From: Pyxidicoccus parkwaysis
GTDB taxonomy: Bacteria > Myxococcota > Myxococcia > Myxococcales > Myxococcaceae
DNA length: 64,000 bases
NCBI RefSeq assembly: GCF_017301735.1
Contig: NZ_CP071090.1
Coordinates: forward strand, 10,826,001 to 10,890,000
Reading direction: 5' to 3'
Shown here piece by piece: positions 33,626-43,339 of the stretch. The notes under the pieces are model-generated. The model ran no database searches. It was not told the DNA's origin and saw only the letters and a program-made list of their open reading frames with translations. The translations under genes and the position numbers were made by a program. The first letter of the stretch is position 1; each line of letters begins with the position of its first letter.

Positions 33626-35230
33626 CTACAACTCGTCGAACAGAAGCAGCCCGCGAGCGGAATCCACGACGTAGATGTGTCCATCACCGGGCACGCGCAT
33701 GCCAATGGCCCCGTCGTACATGCCATCCGAGCGGCCCGGGTCCGTCTCGCGGTAGGTGTTGAAGTACGCCACCTCGCGAGGCTTCGACGGGTCCGCCACG
33801 TCCAGCACGCGCACGCCCTCGTGGTAGTACGCGACGTACAGGCGCGTGTCCCGCAGCACCATGTTGTGAATGGACGTGAGGCCGCGCAGCTTGTACTCGC
33901 CCACCTTGGCGATGCTCTTGGGGTTGGTGACGTCCAGCACGCGCAGGTGCGCGCCCATCGTCTCGCCACCCTCGAAGGCGACGGTGCGCCCGTTGAACGT
34001 GCCCACTGCGTTGGCGTGGCTGTACGAGTGCCCGTAGGTGTACCTACCCAGCAGCTTCGGCGTCGCACCCGTCACGTCCACCGCGAGGTAGCCGTCCTCG
34101 GTGTGGTTGACGTAGAGCCGGCCTTCGTACGCGAAGGCGTCATGCGGGTAGCCCGTCCCGTTGGGATAGGCGTAGCGGGCGAGGAGCCGCGGGTCGAGCG
34201 GGCTCGAGATGTCGAAGATGAGCGTCTCGCGAGACGACGGCGCCATGGCGTAGAGGCGGCTGCCCTCGACGAAGACGGTGTGCACGTTGAGCGCGCCGCT
34301 GATGCCGGGCACGTTGGAGCGGCGCACGAAGGTGGGGCTGTCCGGGTTGCTGATGTCGTAGACGAGCACGCCATTGGCGGCGCTGGCGATGTAGAGCGCG
34401 TCGTCCTTCGCCCACACGCCATTCCAATAGTTGTCATTGGGCTGGTCCAGCGCAATTCGCCGCACGGGGCGGCGCGGGTTGCTCACGTCGAAGACGGTGA
34501 GGCCGCCGCCCTCGGCGCCGCTGGGAATGGAGACGACGTAGGCGTGGCGTTTGGTGACGTAGACGTCCACGGGGAGGCCGCGCTCCACGAAGGACTCGGA
34601 GGTGAGCGTGAGGCCCGAGGACTCGGACTCGCCTGTGCGCCACGTCATGCGCTCCGCGCGGAAGGTGGCGCGGTAGCGGAGCTGGCCGTTGCGGCACCAG
34701 GACATGCAGCCGGTGAGCGTGCGCGGCCCGGTGGCATTGCAGCCGGCGAAGGTGAAGCGGTCCACGATGTTGCCGGCGCGCTGGTACACGGACGAGACGA
34801 GGAACTTCCCTGAGTCCACGAGCGACTGGGACTGCGGCTGCCCCATGACGAGCACCGGCTGTCCGGAGGCGTCGAGCTGGAAGCCGCCGCTGCCCGGGGC
34901 GTGCTCCACGCCGCCCGAGGCGCCGGCGACCTCGTAGCGAATCTCCGCGCGGTAGATGGCGCCCGCACGCTCCAGCCCCGCGAGCGAGGCGGTGTCACAT
35001 CTCGACAGGTCGAAGGTGGTCTCCGAGCCGCAGGCGATGTTGTCCGAAAGCACGGAGCACGTGGACAGGACGCCTGGGTCCACCCACTCGCCATTCTCCG
35101 CGAGCGGCGTCCATGGGCCGTCATACGCAGAGGGGTCGGGGGACGGCGTGTCCTCCGGGTCCTTCGAACATGCGGACAGCGACGCGGCACAGGCGAGCAC
35201 GAGCAGTGCTCGCGCGGCACGGGGTGACAT
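33626..35230 (-). CDS. LVIVD-repeat lipoprotein C
   Basis: 534 residues, ATG at 35230. Lipobox SLSAC, then a Pro/Asp-rich linker and the family signature GPWTPLAENGEWVDPGVLSTC. Propeller repeats include GLTVFDVSNPRRPVRRI, GVLVYDISNPDSPTFVRR and GVRVLDVADPSKPREVAYFNTYRETDPGRSDGMYDGA. It is most similar to D (both start with ...ACSKD and share ...TLTGC.(S/A)WCR motifs), suggesting that C and D are the most recent duplicates. Probably an outer-membrane or inner-membrane anchored surface protein. Confidence 0.87.
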   Translation of the reverse strand: MSPRAARALLVLACAASLSACSKDPEDTPSPDPSAYDGPWTPLAENGEWVDPGVLSTCSVLSDNIACGSETTFDLSRCDTASLAGLERAGAIYRAEIRYEVAGASGGVEHAPGSGGFQLDASGQPVLVMGQPQSQSLVDSGKFLVSSVYQRAGNIVDRFTFAGCNATGPRTLTGCMSWCRNGQLRYRATFRAERMTWRTGESESSGLTLTSESFVERGLPVDVYVTKRHAYVVSIPSGAEGGGLTVFDVSNPRRPVRRIALDQPNDNYWNGVWAKDDALYIASAANGVLVYDISNPDSPTFVRRSNVPGISGALNVHTVFVEGSRLYAMAPSSRETLIFDISSPLDPRLLARYAYPNGTGYPHDAFAYEGRLYVNHTEDGYLAVDVTGATPKLLGRYTYGHSYSHANAVGTFNGRTVAFEGGETMGAHLRVLDVTNPKSIAKVGEYKLRGLTSIHNMVLRDTRLYVAYYHEGVRVLDVADPSKPREVAYFNTYRETDPGRSDGMYDGAIGMRVPGDGHIYVVDSARGLLLFDEL

Positions 35231-35329
35231 GGGCGGGGTCCCCTCTTCCAGCCCGCACCGGCCGGCGGGCTCACGGCCAGGAAGTCTAGGAGGCCTTTTC
35301 CGCGCGGGGAAGCGACGCCGGGCCGAGTC

Positions 35330-36880
35330 CTACTGTTCGTCGAAGAGGAGCAGCCCGCGCGACGTGTCGATGACGTAGATGTGTCCATCACCGGGCACGC
35401 GCATGCCGATGGCGCCTTCGTACATGCCGTCGGTGCGGTCCGGGTCCGACTCGCGGAAGGTGTTGTAGTACGCGACCTCGCGAGGCTTCGACGGGTCCGC
35501 GACGTCGAGCACGCGCACGCCCTCCTGATAGTGCGCGACATAGAGACGCGAGCCCCGCAGCACCATGTTGTGGATGGAGTTGAGGTTCCTCAGCTTGTAC
35601 TCGCCCACCTTGGCGATGCTCGCGGGGTTGGTGACGTCGAGCACGCGCAGGTGCGCGCCCAGGTTCTCTCCGCCCTCGAAGGCGATGGTGCGCCCGTTGA
35701 ACGTGCCCACCGCGTTGGCGTGGCTGAAGGAGTAGGGGTAGTTGTACTTGCCGAGCAGCTTGGGCTCCTCGCCCCGCGGGTCCACGACGAGGAAGCCGTC
35801 GTAGGTGTGGTTGATGTAGAGGCGGCCTTCGTACGCGAAGGCGTCATGCGGATAGCCCCTCGACTCGGGCAGGGCGTAGCGGGAGACGAGCTGCGGCTCG
35901 AGCGGGTTGGAGATGTCGAAGATGTATGTCTCCACGCTGGAGGGGGCCATGGCGTAGAGCCGGTCTCCCTCGACGAAGACGGTGTGGACGTTGATGGCGC
36001 CGTACTTGCCGGGCACGGTGGCGCGGCGCACGAAGGCGGGGTGGGCCGGGTCGGTGATGTCATAGACGAGCACGCCCGCCTGCTGGCTCGCGACGTAGAG
36101 CGCGTTGTCCTTCGACCAGACGCCGTTCCAGTAGAAGTCGCCGGGCAGCTCCAGGGCCGCGGTCTGCACGGGGTGCCGCGCGTCACTCAGGTCGAAGACG
36201 GTGAGGCCCCCGTGGCGCTCTCCCCGGGTGATGGAGACGACATAGGCGTGGCCCTGGGTGACGTACACGTCCGCCGGCTTGCCGAGCTCCACGTGTGACT
36301 CGGACACGAGCGTGAGGCCGGAGGACTCGGTCTCGCCCTCGCGCCACGTCATGCGCTCGGCGCGGAAGGTGGCGCGGTGGCGGAGCCGGTTGTCGCGGCA
36401 CCACGCGAAGCACCCTGTGAGCGTACGCGGCCCCGTGGCCTTGCAGCCGATGAAGGTGAAGCGGTCCGTGTCCTTCGACGACAGGAGCAGCATGTCGGAC
36501 GACACCTGCGACGCGGAGGGCTCCAGGCCCATGACCCTCAGCAGGGAGCCATCGGCGGCGAACTCGAAGCCGCCGAGGCCCGGCTCGATTCCGGTCGTGG
36601 TCTCGTAGCGCAGCTCCGCGCGATAGATGGCGCCGTTGCGCTCCAGCGTCGAGAGCGAGCTCAGGTCACACGTGGAGATGTCGAAGGTGGGCAGCGTGCC
36701 GCAGTTGCCATACGGATTCGGCACGGAGCACTCGGCCAGGGAGCCGGGGTCCACCCAGTCACCGGTTTCCTCCAGCGGCGCCCAGGGGCCGTCATAGGGA
36801 ACAGGCTCGGGTTCGTCCTTGGAGCAGGCGGACAGCGACGCGGCGAGCGCGGCGAACAGCACGGAGGCACGCAAGGTCAT
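35330..36880 (-). CDS. LVIVD-repeat lipoprotein D
   Basis: 516 residues, shortest of the array. ATG at 36880, lipobox SLSAC. Signature GPWAPLEETGDWVDPGSLAEC. Repeats GLTVFDLSDARHPVQTAA, GVLVYDITDPAHPAFVRR, LRVLDVTNPASIAKVGEYKLR and GVRVLDVADPSKPREVAYYNTFRESDPDRTDGMYEGA. It differs from C mainly in the N-terminal third, so exposed loops there may evolve fastest. Gaps of 99 bases to C and 56 bases to E allow a common transcript. Confidence 0.87.
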   Translation of the reverse strand: MTLRASVLFAALAASLSACSKDEPEPVPYDGPWAPLEETGDWVDPGSLAECSVPNPYGNCGTLPTFDISTCDLSSLSTLERNGAIYRAELRYETTTGIEPGLGGFEFAADGSLLRVMGLEPSASQVSSDMLLLSSKDTDRFTFIGCKATGPRTLTGCFAWCRDNRLRHRATFRAERMTWREGETESSGLTLVSESHVELGKPADVYVTQGHAYVVSITRGERHGGLTVFDLSDARHPVQTAALELPGDFYWNGVWSKDNALYVASQQAGVLVYDITDPAHPAFVRRATVPGKYGAINVHTVFVEGDRLYAMAPSSVETYIFDISNPLEPQLVSRYALPESRGYPHDAFAYEGRLYINHTYDGFLVVDPRGEEPKLLGKYNYPYSFSHANAVGTFNGRTIAFEGGENLGAHLRVLDVTNPASIAKVGEYKLRNLNSIHNMVLRGSRLYVAHYQEGVRVLDVADPSKPREVAYYNTFRESDPDRTDGMYEGAIGMRVPGDGHIYVIDTSRGLLLFDEQ

Positions 36881-36936
36881 GGTGAATCCTCGTCAGCGGG
36901 TTTGGGGGCGTGGGAGCGGGTCTTGGGGCTTGGGAC

Positions 36937-38724
36937 TCATGGCTCGTTGAAGACGAGCAGGCCGCGCGCGGAGTCGACGACGTACACGGCCCCGTCACCG
37001 GGCACGCGGATGCCGAAGGCTCCCTGGAGGAGGTTGTCCGTCCGTCCGGGGTCGCTCTCGCGGAAGGTGTTGTAGTGGGCGACCTGTCGCGGCTTCGTGG
37101 GGTTGGACACGTCCAGCACGCGCAGCCCCTCCTGGTACCAGGCGACGTACAGCCGCGTGCCCCGGAGGAGGAAGTTGTGGATGGAGGTGACGGGGCGCAT
37201 GCGGAACTCGCCCATCTTCACGATGTGCGCGGGGTCGGTGATGTCGAGCACGCGCAGGTGCGCGCCGTTCGTCTCTCCACCCTCGAAGGCGATGGTGCGG
37301 CCGGCGAAGGTGCCCACCTCGCTGTGGTGCGCGTAGGCGCCGCCGCCGTGGACGAACTGGCCCAGGTGCCGCACGTTCTCCAGGTCGTTGACGTCGAGGA
37401 CGGACAGGCCGCCGAAGCCGTTGCTCACGTAGAGGCGGCCCTCGTACGCGAAGGCGTCATGCGGGCCTCCCGAGGACAGTGCTTCCGGCAGCGAGATGCT
37501 CTGGAGGAGCACGGGGCTCAGCGGGTTGGACACGTCGAATACGTAGGTCGCGCTGTTGAGCGACATGGCGTAGAGCCGGTCGCCATCCACGAGCACGGTG
37601 TGCACGCCCTCGGGGCCGGTGGTGAAGCTTCGGATGAACTCCGGGGCCTCGGGGTGGGTGATGTCGTAGACGAGGAGGCCGGAGTCGAGGCTCGCGATGT
37701 AGAGCGCGTCGCCCTTGGCCCAGACGCCGTTCCAGTAGTTGTCACCGGGCAGGCTGATGGAGGACTTGAAGATGGGGTGGCGCGGGTCGCTCACGTCGAA
37801 GACGGTGAGGCCGCCGTCGATGCCGGCCCGGTAGAAGGAGACGACATACGCGTGGTGCTTCGCGACGAAGACGTCCGCGGGCATCCCGAGTGCCACGGGC
37901 GATTCGGAGAGCAGCTCCAGTCCACCGGAGGACTCGGCCTCGCCGGGATGTGTGGCCACGTCGTGGGCTTCGAAGGTGCCCGTGGACGCGAACTTCCCGT
38001 CGATGCAGCGGGCGAAGCAGCCGGTGACGATTCCGGGCGTGGGCACCTTGCAGCCCGCGAGCGCCGTCACCGCGCCGGTGATGGTGTTCTTCCCGACGAC
38101 GAAGAACGTCCCGTCGTCCGTCTGCCGCTGCACGAGCGGCATGCCGCTCAGCGTGTCGGTGCCGCCATCGGCACGGAGCTGGAAGCCGACGAAGGACGGA
38201 GTGACGCGAGTTCCACCGTCCGCGAGGCGCCGCTCCGCGCGCAGGTCCGTCATGTAGATGCCGTGCCGCGGGACGGAGTCGAGCGCGTCCGGCGAGCACT
38301 GTGACAAGTCGTAGCGGGACAGGTCATTACAGGCGACGGTGCTCGGGTCGCCAACGGAGTTGAAGGCACACGGGGCATACGGTCCACGGTCCACCCAGTT
38401 GCCCGTCTCCGCGAGCACCGTGTAGCCGCCGTCCCAGGGCTCCGGTCCCGCGTCGGGAGTGCCGGAGTCGGTGCCTGCATCGTCGGTGCCCGCGTCGTCG
38501 GTAGTGCCGGAGTCGAAAGTGCCTGCGTCATCGGAGCCCGCGTCGTTGAGCGCTCCAGAGTCGATGCCCGAGTCTTCGGGAGTACCGGAGTCCCTGCCCG
38601 CATCCACCGTTCCGGCGTCCTTCCCGGGCTCCGGGTCGGGCGAGTCGGTACAGGCGGAGAGCGCGAGCAGGCTCAATGCGCAGGCGCACAAGAGCGCCCA
38701 CGGCGAGCGCGGGAACAATGACAT
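36937..38724 (-). CDS. LVIVD-repeat lipoprotein E with DSG/DAG stalk
   Basis: 595 residues, longest member. Lipobox ALSAC is followed by a ~65-residue low-complexity stalk of Asp-Ala/Ser-Gly repeats (DAGTVDAGRDSG..., DDAGTDDAGTDSG), like the stalk of the fibro-slime lipoprotein at 21039-22853. Then comes PWDGGYTVLAETGNWVDRGPYAPC and the propeller (GLTVFDVSDPRHPIFKSS, GLLVYDITHPEAPEFIRS, LRVLDITDPAHIVKMGEFRMR, LRVLDVSNPTKPRQVAHYNTFRESDPGRTD). The stalk should lift the propeller away from the membrane. Confidence 0.87.
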   Translation of the reverse strand: MSLFPRSPWALLCACALSLLALSACTDSPDPEPGKDAGTVDAGRDSGTPEDSGIDSGALNDAGSDDAGTFDSGTTDDAGTDDAGTDSGTPDAGPEPWDGGYTVLAETGNWVDRGPYAPCAFNSVGDPSTVACNDLSRYDLSQCSPDALDSVPRHGIYMTDLRAERRLADGGTRVTPSFVGFQLRADGGTDTLSGMPLVQRQTDDGTFFVVGKNTITGAVTALAGCKVPTPGIVTGCFARCIDGKFASTGTFEAHDVATHPGEAESSGGLELLSESPVALGMPADVFVAKHHAYVVSFYRAGIDGGLTVFDVSDPRHPIFKSSISLPGDNYWNGVWAKGDALYIASLDSGLLVYDITHPEAPEFIRSFTTGPEGVHTVLVDGDRLYAMSLNSATYVFDVSNPLSPVLLQSISLPEALSSGGPHDAFAYEGRLYVSNGFGGLSVLDVNDLENVRHLGQFVHGGGAYAHHSEVGTFAGRTIAFEGGETNGAHLRVLDITDPAHIVKMGEFRMRPVTSIHNFLLRGTRLYVAWYQEGLRVLDVSNPTKPRQVAHYNTFRESDPGRTDNLLQGAFGIRVPGDGAVYVVDSARGLLVFNEP

Positions 38725-39006
38725 GAAGGGGCCTCACGAGAAGGGCGCGCCGTACGGTTCGCGGGCGTGCAAGTCAGAAACGTCCTCACGGGTCCGGCAT
38801 ATGGGGGGCGCCGGAAAAGTTTCGTCGTGAGAGGAACTCCCGACGTGGACGGCACCGTGGACGCTTCTGGCCCGAGCTGGTCCTGTCATTGCACCGGCGC
38901 GCGAATACGCAGACAGCCGAGCACCGATGTCTCAGGTACACCCGGGCACAGGCGCACCGAATCAAGGGCCGGGGTGCGCGTTACCCCGGCCCACGGGGCA
39001 ACGGTG

Positions 39007-40656
39007 CTACGGCTGTTTGAAGATCATCAGCCCGCGAGACGTGTCCACGGCATACACATACCCATCCCCGGGGACGCGGATGCCCATGGCGCCCTCGTAG
39101 GTGTCGTCGCTGCGCTCCGGGTCCGTCTCGCGGAACGTGTTGAAGTGCGCCACCTCATGGGGCCGCGTGGGGTTGGACACGTCCAGCACGCGCACGCCCT
39201 CGTGATACCAGGCGATGTAGAGGCGCGAGCCCACCAGCAACATGTTGTGGATGGAGGTGACGGGGCGCTTCTTGTACTCGCCAATCTTCACGATATGCGC
39301 CGGGTCGGTGACATCGAGCACGCGCAGATGGGTGCCGGGGCCCTCGGCACCTTCGAAGGCGATGGTTCGGCCTGCGAAGGTGCCCACGGCGTTGTGATGG
39401 CTGAAGCTGTTGGCATACGCGTAGCTGCCGAGCAGCTTCACGTCCTCGAGGTTGCTGACATCCGCGACGTAGTACCCGGCCGAGGTGTGGTTGATGTAGA
39501 GGCGGCCGCCGTACGCGAAGGCGTCATGCGGCCCGTCGTAGGACGCGGTGGGCGGGAAGTGGATTTTCTGACTCAGCACCGGCTCCAGCGGGCGGGACAC
39601 GTCGAAGACGAACGTGGAGCCCTCGGGCGAGGGGGCCATGCCATAGAGCCGGTCCCCATCCACCAGCACCGTGTGGATGTTGAGGGGCGCGGCACCCGAG
39701 GGCACGCTGCGCACGAAGGCGGGGTTGCCCGGGTCGGAGATGTCGAAGACGACGATGCCGGTGGACTCGCTGGCCACGTAGAGGGCGTCGCCCTTCGCCC
39801 ACACGCCATTCCAGTAGTTGTCCGCCGGCAGGCTGATGACCTTCTTCAGCACCGGGTGCTTCCGGTCCTTCACGTCGAAGACGGTGAGGCCGCCGGCCTT
39901 GCCGGGGCGGGACGCGAAGTGGATGGAGACGACGTACGCATGCTCCTTCGCGACGTAGATGTCCACGGGCAGGCCCTGCGCCACGTACGACTCGGAGACG
40001 AGGTCGAGGCCTCCGGAGGACTCGGGCTCGCCATTCCCATTGGGCCACGTCATGCGGTACGCGTCGAAGGTGGCGCGAGCGCGGACACGGCCGTTGACGC
40101 ACCGGCCCCAGCAGCCGGTGAAGCGGTCCGGTGCCGTCACCTGGCAGCCGAGGAAGAGGTGACGGTTGCTGCCGCCGTCCGCCTGGAGCGTCTCCGTGTA
40201 GAGGCGGAAGTCTCCGCCCTCCTGCACCTTCGAGGTGATGAGCGTATCGGCCAGGGTGTCGGGCCCGCCGTCCGAGCGCAGGGTGATGGCGGTGGTGAAG
40301 GCGGAGCCCCGGCTGCCGCCGTCCTCGAGCGGAATCTCCTGGCGCACGAGCAGCCGGTACTTGCCATCCCGGGGCAGCGAGCCGAGCGACGCGCGGTTGC
40401 ACGCGGACAGGTCGAACTGGGAGGGCTCGGGGCAGGTGTCGGGCGTGGTGCCCACGGCGGGAAGGAAGGAGCACGGCGCGAGCACGCCGGGGTCCTCGGT
40501 GTAGTCGCCGTGCTCCTCGAGCACGGTGTAGCCGCCATCCCAGGCCCCTTCTGTACCGGCATCGGCGGTGGGCGTGGGCTGGGGGTCGTCATCACAGCCG
40601 GAAAGTGCGATGGAGTAGGCGAGCACCAACGCCCAGGCAGGTCGGGTCGGGAGCAT
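39007..40656 (-). CDS. LVIVD-repeat lipoprotein F, first of array
   Basis: 549 residues, ATG at 40656. Lipobox ALSGC; short linker with TADAG; signature WDGGYTVLEEHGDYTEDPGVLAPC. Repeats GLTVFDVKDRKHPVLKKV, GIVVFDISDPGNPAFVRS, LRVLDVTDPAHIVKIGEYKKR and GVRVLDVSNPTRPHEVAHFNTFRETDPERSD, ending YAVDTSRGLMIF. Being the first gene on the strand, with a 282-base gap before E, it may have its own promoter and E another. It lies divergently from the ATPase operon. Confidence 0.87.
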   Translation of the reverse strand: MLPTRPAWALVLAYSIALSGCDDDPQPTPTADAGTEGAWDGGYTVLEEHGDYTEDPGVLAPCSFLPAVGTTPDTCPEPSQFDLSACNRASLGSLPRDGKYRLLVRQEIPLEDGGSRGSAFTTAITLRSDGGPDTLADTLITSKVQEGGDFRLYTETLQADGGSNRHLFLGCQVTAPDRFTGCWGRCVNGRVRARATFDAYRMTWPNGNGEPESSGGLDLVSESYVAQGLPVDIYVAKEHAYVVSIHFASRPGKAGGLTVFDVKDRKHPVLKKVISLPADNYWNGVWAKGDALYVASESTGIVVFDISDPGNPAFVRSVPSGAAPLNIHTVLVDGDRLYGMAPSPEGSTFVFDVSRPLEPVLSQKIHFPPTASYDGPHDAFAYGGRLYINHTSAGYYVADVSNLEDVKLLGSYAYANSFSHHNAVGTFAGRTIAFEGAEGPGTHLRVLDVTDPAHIVKIGEYKKRPVTSIHNMLLVGSRLYIAWYHEGVRVLDVSNPTRPHEVAHFNTFRETDPERSDDTYEGAMGIRVPGDGYVYAVDTSRGLMIFKQP

Positions 40657-40757
40657 CAGGCGGGTCCGGGAAGGGGCGCACCGTGGAGCACGGGCGCGGT
40701 GGAGTGTCTGAGATTAGGGCCGGGGCCGACGTGCCCGGAAAGGATGGTTGACGGGTG

Positions 40758-41861
40758 ATGCCCATTACTCGGCTGGAGATCGCCGGCTACCGTTCGGTGC
40801 GGCGACTGTCATTGGAGCTGGGGCCGGTGAATGTGATTGTCGGGCCCAACGGCAGTGGCAAGACGAACCTGTATCGGGCGCTCTACCTGCTGGTGGCGGC
40901 GGCGGAAGGAAGGCTGGCGCGCACGTTGGCGGAGGAGGGCGGTACACCGAGCGTCCTATGGGCGGGCCCGCGTGACGGGAAGAAGCCCGTGCGGATGACG
41001 GTGGGCGTGGAATTGGGGGACCTCGCGTACGAGCTGAGCTGCGGCGTCGTCCCGCCGGTGCCGGGCGAGGCGGGGCACTTCGCGCTGGACCCGGAGGTGA
41101 AGGAGGAGCACCTGTGGGCCTTCTCGGGAGGGCGCAAGGTGGTGCTGATGGAGCGCAAGGACCGCACGGCCTTCCTGCGGGACGCGGAGGGGACTCGGGT
41201 GACCTTCCCCACGCAGCTCTGGAGCGCGGAGTCGGTGATGGACCAGCTCGCCGAGCCGCATCGCTTCCCGCGCCTCTCCGAGGTGCAACGCATGCTGCGA
41301 GCGTGGCGCTTCTACCACCAGTTCCGCACGGACCCGGACGCGCCCATGCGGCACCCGCAGGTGGGCGTGCGCACGCCGGTGCTGTCGCATGACGGAAGGG
41401 ATTTGGCTGCGGCGCTGATGACCATCTGGGAGATTGGCGACCGGCGCGCGCTGGAGCAGGGCCTGGAGGATGCGTTCCCTGGCTCACGGCTGGAGGTGCG
41501 CTCGCCGGAGGGACGCTTCAGTCTGTTTCTGCACATGCCGGGGCTGATGCGGCCAATGGGCGCGGCGGAGTTGTCGGACGGGACGCTGCGCTATCTGTGT
41601 CTGCTGGCGGCGCTCCTGAGCCCGAGGCCGCCACCGTTCCTGGCCTTGAACGAGCCGGAGACGAGCCTGCACCCGGACCTGCTGGAGCCGCTGGGCCGGC
41701 TCATCACCCGGGCGGCGAAGCACAGTCAGGTCTGGGTGACGACGCACGCGGAACCACTGGCGAAGGCGATGTCTGAGCGCTCCCATTGCGAGCCCGTGCA
41801 CCTGGTGAAGCACGGAGGCGCCACCGAGTTGGCGGCGCAGGCGACGGGTGAGGAGGAATGA
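40758..41861 (+). CDS. AAA-family ATPase, RecF/OLD-like
   Basis: 367 residues from ATG 40758 (a GTG three bases upstream is the alternative). Walker A GPNGSGKTN near residue 30, ABC-type signature region ELSDGTLRYLCLLAAL, Walker B FLALNEPETSLHPDLL (with Asn for the usual Asp/Glu before E) and H-loop VWVTTHAEPLAKAM. This is the AAA_21/AAA_15 type of predicted ATPase related to SMC/RecF heads. No nuclease (TOPRIM) domain is attached. Its stop overlaps TruB (ATGA). It may be a solitary DNA- or RNA-linked ATPase; single-gene phage-defence ATPases of this type exist, but nothing here proves that role. Confidence 0.85.
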   Translation: MPITRLEIAGYRSVRRLSLELGPVNVIVGPNGSGKTNLYRALYLLVAAAEGRLARTLAEEGGTPSVLWAGPRDGKKPVRMTVGVELGDLAYELSCGVVPPVPGEAGHFALDPEVKEEHLWAFSGGRKVVLMERKDRTAFLRDAEGTRVTFPTQLWSAESVMDQLAEPHRFPRLSEVQRMLRAWRFYHQFRTDPDAPMRHPQVGVRTPVLSHDGRDLAAALMTIWEIGDRRALEQGLEDAFPGSRLEVRSPEGRFSLFLHMPGLMRPMGAAELSDGTLRYLCLLAALLSPRPPPFLALNEPETSLHPDLLEPLGRLITRAAKHSQVWVTTHAEPLAKAMSERSHCEPVHLVKHGGATELAAQATGEEE

Positions 41862-42751
41862 CTCCCGGTATCTATCGGGTCCACAAGCCGGTGGGCTCCA
41901 CGAGCTTCTCGGTGGTGCAGTCGTTCCTCGAGGAGACGCGAGCCCGTCCGGGCAAGCGCGTGCCGGTGTGCCATGGCGGGACGCTGGACCCGTTCGCGGA
42001 AGGGCTGCTGCTCGTATTGGTGGGCGGAGCCACGCGCCTGTTCGAATTGCTCCACGCCGTGCCAAAGACATACGAGGCCGAGGTCATCTGGGGCCGGGAG
42101 ACGGACACTGGAGACCTGCACGGAAGAGCGGTGCATGAGGGCGACACCTCGACGCTGACCCCTGAGGCACTGGACGCCGTACTCCCACGCTTCGTGGGTT
42201 GGCAGGAGCAGGTGCCCCCGGCCACGAGCGCGAAGAAGATTGACGGAGAGCCGGCCTACCGGAAGGCCCACCGGGGCGAGGTGGTGGAATTGCCACCGTC
42301 GCGCGTGTACCTGCATCAGGCCCGATGGCTCTCCCACGCGCTGCCGCACTCGAGCCGGCTCCTGCTCACCTGCCGGGGCGGCTACTACGTGCGCTCGCTC
42401 GCAAGGGACATGGGCCGCATGCTCGGCTGTGGCGCGCACCTGTCCGCGCTGAAGCGCACCGCGATAGGCCCCTGGGAAGACCCACCGCCTGGACAGCGCC
42501 TCGGAGCTCACGGACGCGAGCTGCTGCCCTGGAGCCGGGCACGACTCCTCACGGACCACGACGTGGGCGAGCTGCGCCGCGAGCGAGGGATTCCCCTGGG
42601 AGCCATTCAACCTCCCGACTGGAAGCTGCCCGCCGGCTTCCCGGACCCGGAGGCTCCGGTGCGAGGCTTCCACCAGGGCCGTCTCACCTTCCTCCTCCGA
42701 GAGCGGGACGGCGCGCTCTGGAGCGAGACCGAGTTTCGCGGAGGCCTGTGA
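41858..42751 (+). CDS. truB: TruB-family tRNA pseudouridine synthase
   Basis: 297 residues. TruB signature CHGGTLDPFAEGLLLVL with catalytic D44; AYRKAHRGE (the YxxxR motif); and RGGYYVRSLARDMGRML near the end of the catalytic domain. TruB isomerises U55 in the T-arm of tRNA. The ~75 residues after ~220 are an unusual C-terminal region rather than a clear PUA domain. In most bacteria truB sits with rbfA/rpsO/infB; here it is coupled to an ATPase and an acetyltransferase, so this may be a second copy, or the main copy in a rearranged place. Confidence 0.85.
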   Translation: MTPGIYRVHKPVGSTSFSVVQSFLEETRARPGKRVPVCHGGTLDPFAEGLLLVLVGGATRLFELLHAVPKTYEAEVIWGRETDTGDLHGRAVHEGDTSTLTPEALDAVLPRFVGWQEQVPPATSAKKIDGEPAYRKAHRGEVVELPPSRVYLHQARWLSHALPHSSRLLLTCRGGYYVRSLARDMGRMLGCGAHLSALKRTAIGPWEDPPPGQRLGAHGRELLPWSRARLLTDHDVGELRRERGIPLGAIQPPDWKLPAGFPDPEAPVRGFHQGRLTFLLRERDGALWSETEFRGGL

Positions 42752-43339
42752 ATGTCCCTGGACCTCGACATCGAGGAACTGACGCCGGAGCTGTGGCCCG
42801 CCCTGGAGAAGCTCTTCGGAGCGAACGGCGCCTGCGCGGGCTGCTGGTGCATGTACTGGCGCCTGGAGTTGGGCGAGCGCTACCGCGACGTGAAGGGCCC
42901 CACCGCGAAGCGGATGATGAAGGCGCTCGTGGAGCGCGGAGAGGCCCAGGGCCTGCTCGCCTTCGATAACGGCGAGCCCGTGGGCTGGGTGACGCTGGGC
43001 CCGCGCCGGAGCTTCCCCAGGCTGGACCGCGCGCCGAGCCTCCAGTGCGACGACGCGGACGACGTCTGGTCGGTGCCGTGCTTCTTCATCCACAAGGACT
43101 ACCGGGGCCAGGGCGTGGCCACCGCGCTGCTCCAGGCCGCGCTGAAGGTGCTCCGGAAGCGAGGCGCGAAGGTGGTGGAGGGCTACCCCGTGAAACCGCC
43201 AGACGGCGCGGTTCGTATCCCCAACGCCTCGGCCTACACGGGCACGCTGCCGTTCTTCCTCAAGCACGGCTTCACGCATGTCGCGGTGCGTCCACAGGGC
43301 AAGCAGCGCGTGCGCAGGACGCTGGCCCGGAGGCGGTGA
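42752..43339 (+). CDS. GNAT-family N-acetyltransferase
   Basis: 195 residues. ATG directly follows the TruB stop (TGAATG). Acetyl-CoA motif A is at about residues 110-125 (CFFIHKDYRGQGVATALLQAAL: V/I-x-x-x-Y-R-G-x-G-x-A). An N-terminal Cys-rich segment (ACAGCWCMYWRL) is typical of a GNAT subgroup. The substrate (amine) is unknown. It is the third gene of a coupled operon with an ATPase and TruB. Confidence 0.85.
   Translation: MSLDLDIEELTPELWPALEKLFGANGACAGCWCMYWRLELGERYRDVKGPTAKRMMKALVERGEAQGLLAFDNGEPVGWVTLGPRRSFPRLDRAPSLQCDDADDVWSVPCFFIHKDYRGQGVATALLQAALKVLRKRGAKVVEGYPVKPPDGAVRIPNASAYTGTLPFFLKHGFTHVAVRPQGKQRVRRTLARRR

Noticed and set aside
31702..33762. 686-residue plus-strand frame through two LVIVD genes
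   Set aside because: Shadow of the minus-strand genes; similar His/Arg/Val-rich frames recur opposite every member of the array, as expected of a repeated shadow.
40758..41861. OLD-family phage-defence nuclease
   Set aside because: Only the ATPase half is present, with no TOPRIM domain or partner helicase (GajB-type) gene; it is coupled to TruB instead. Kept as a plain ATPase.
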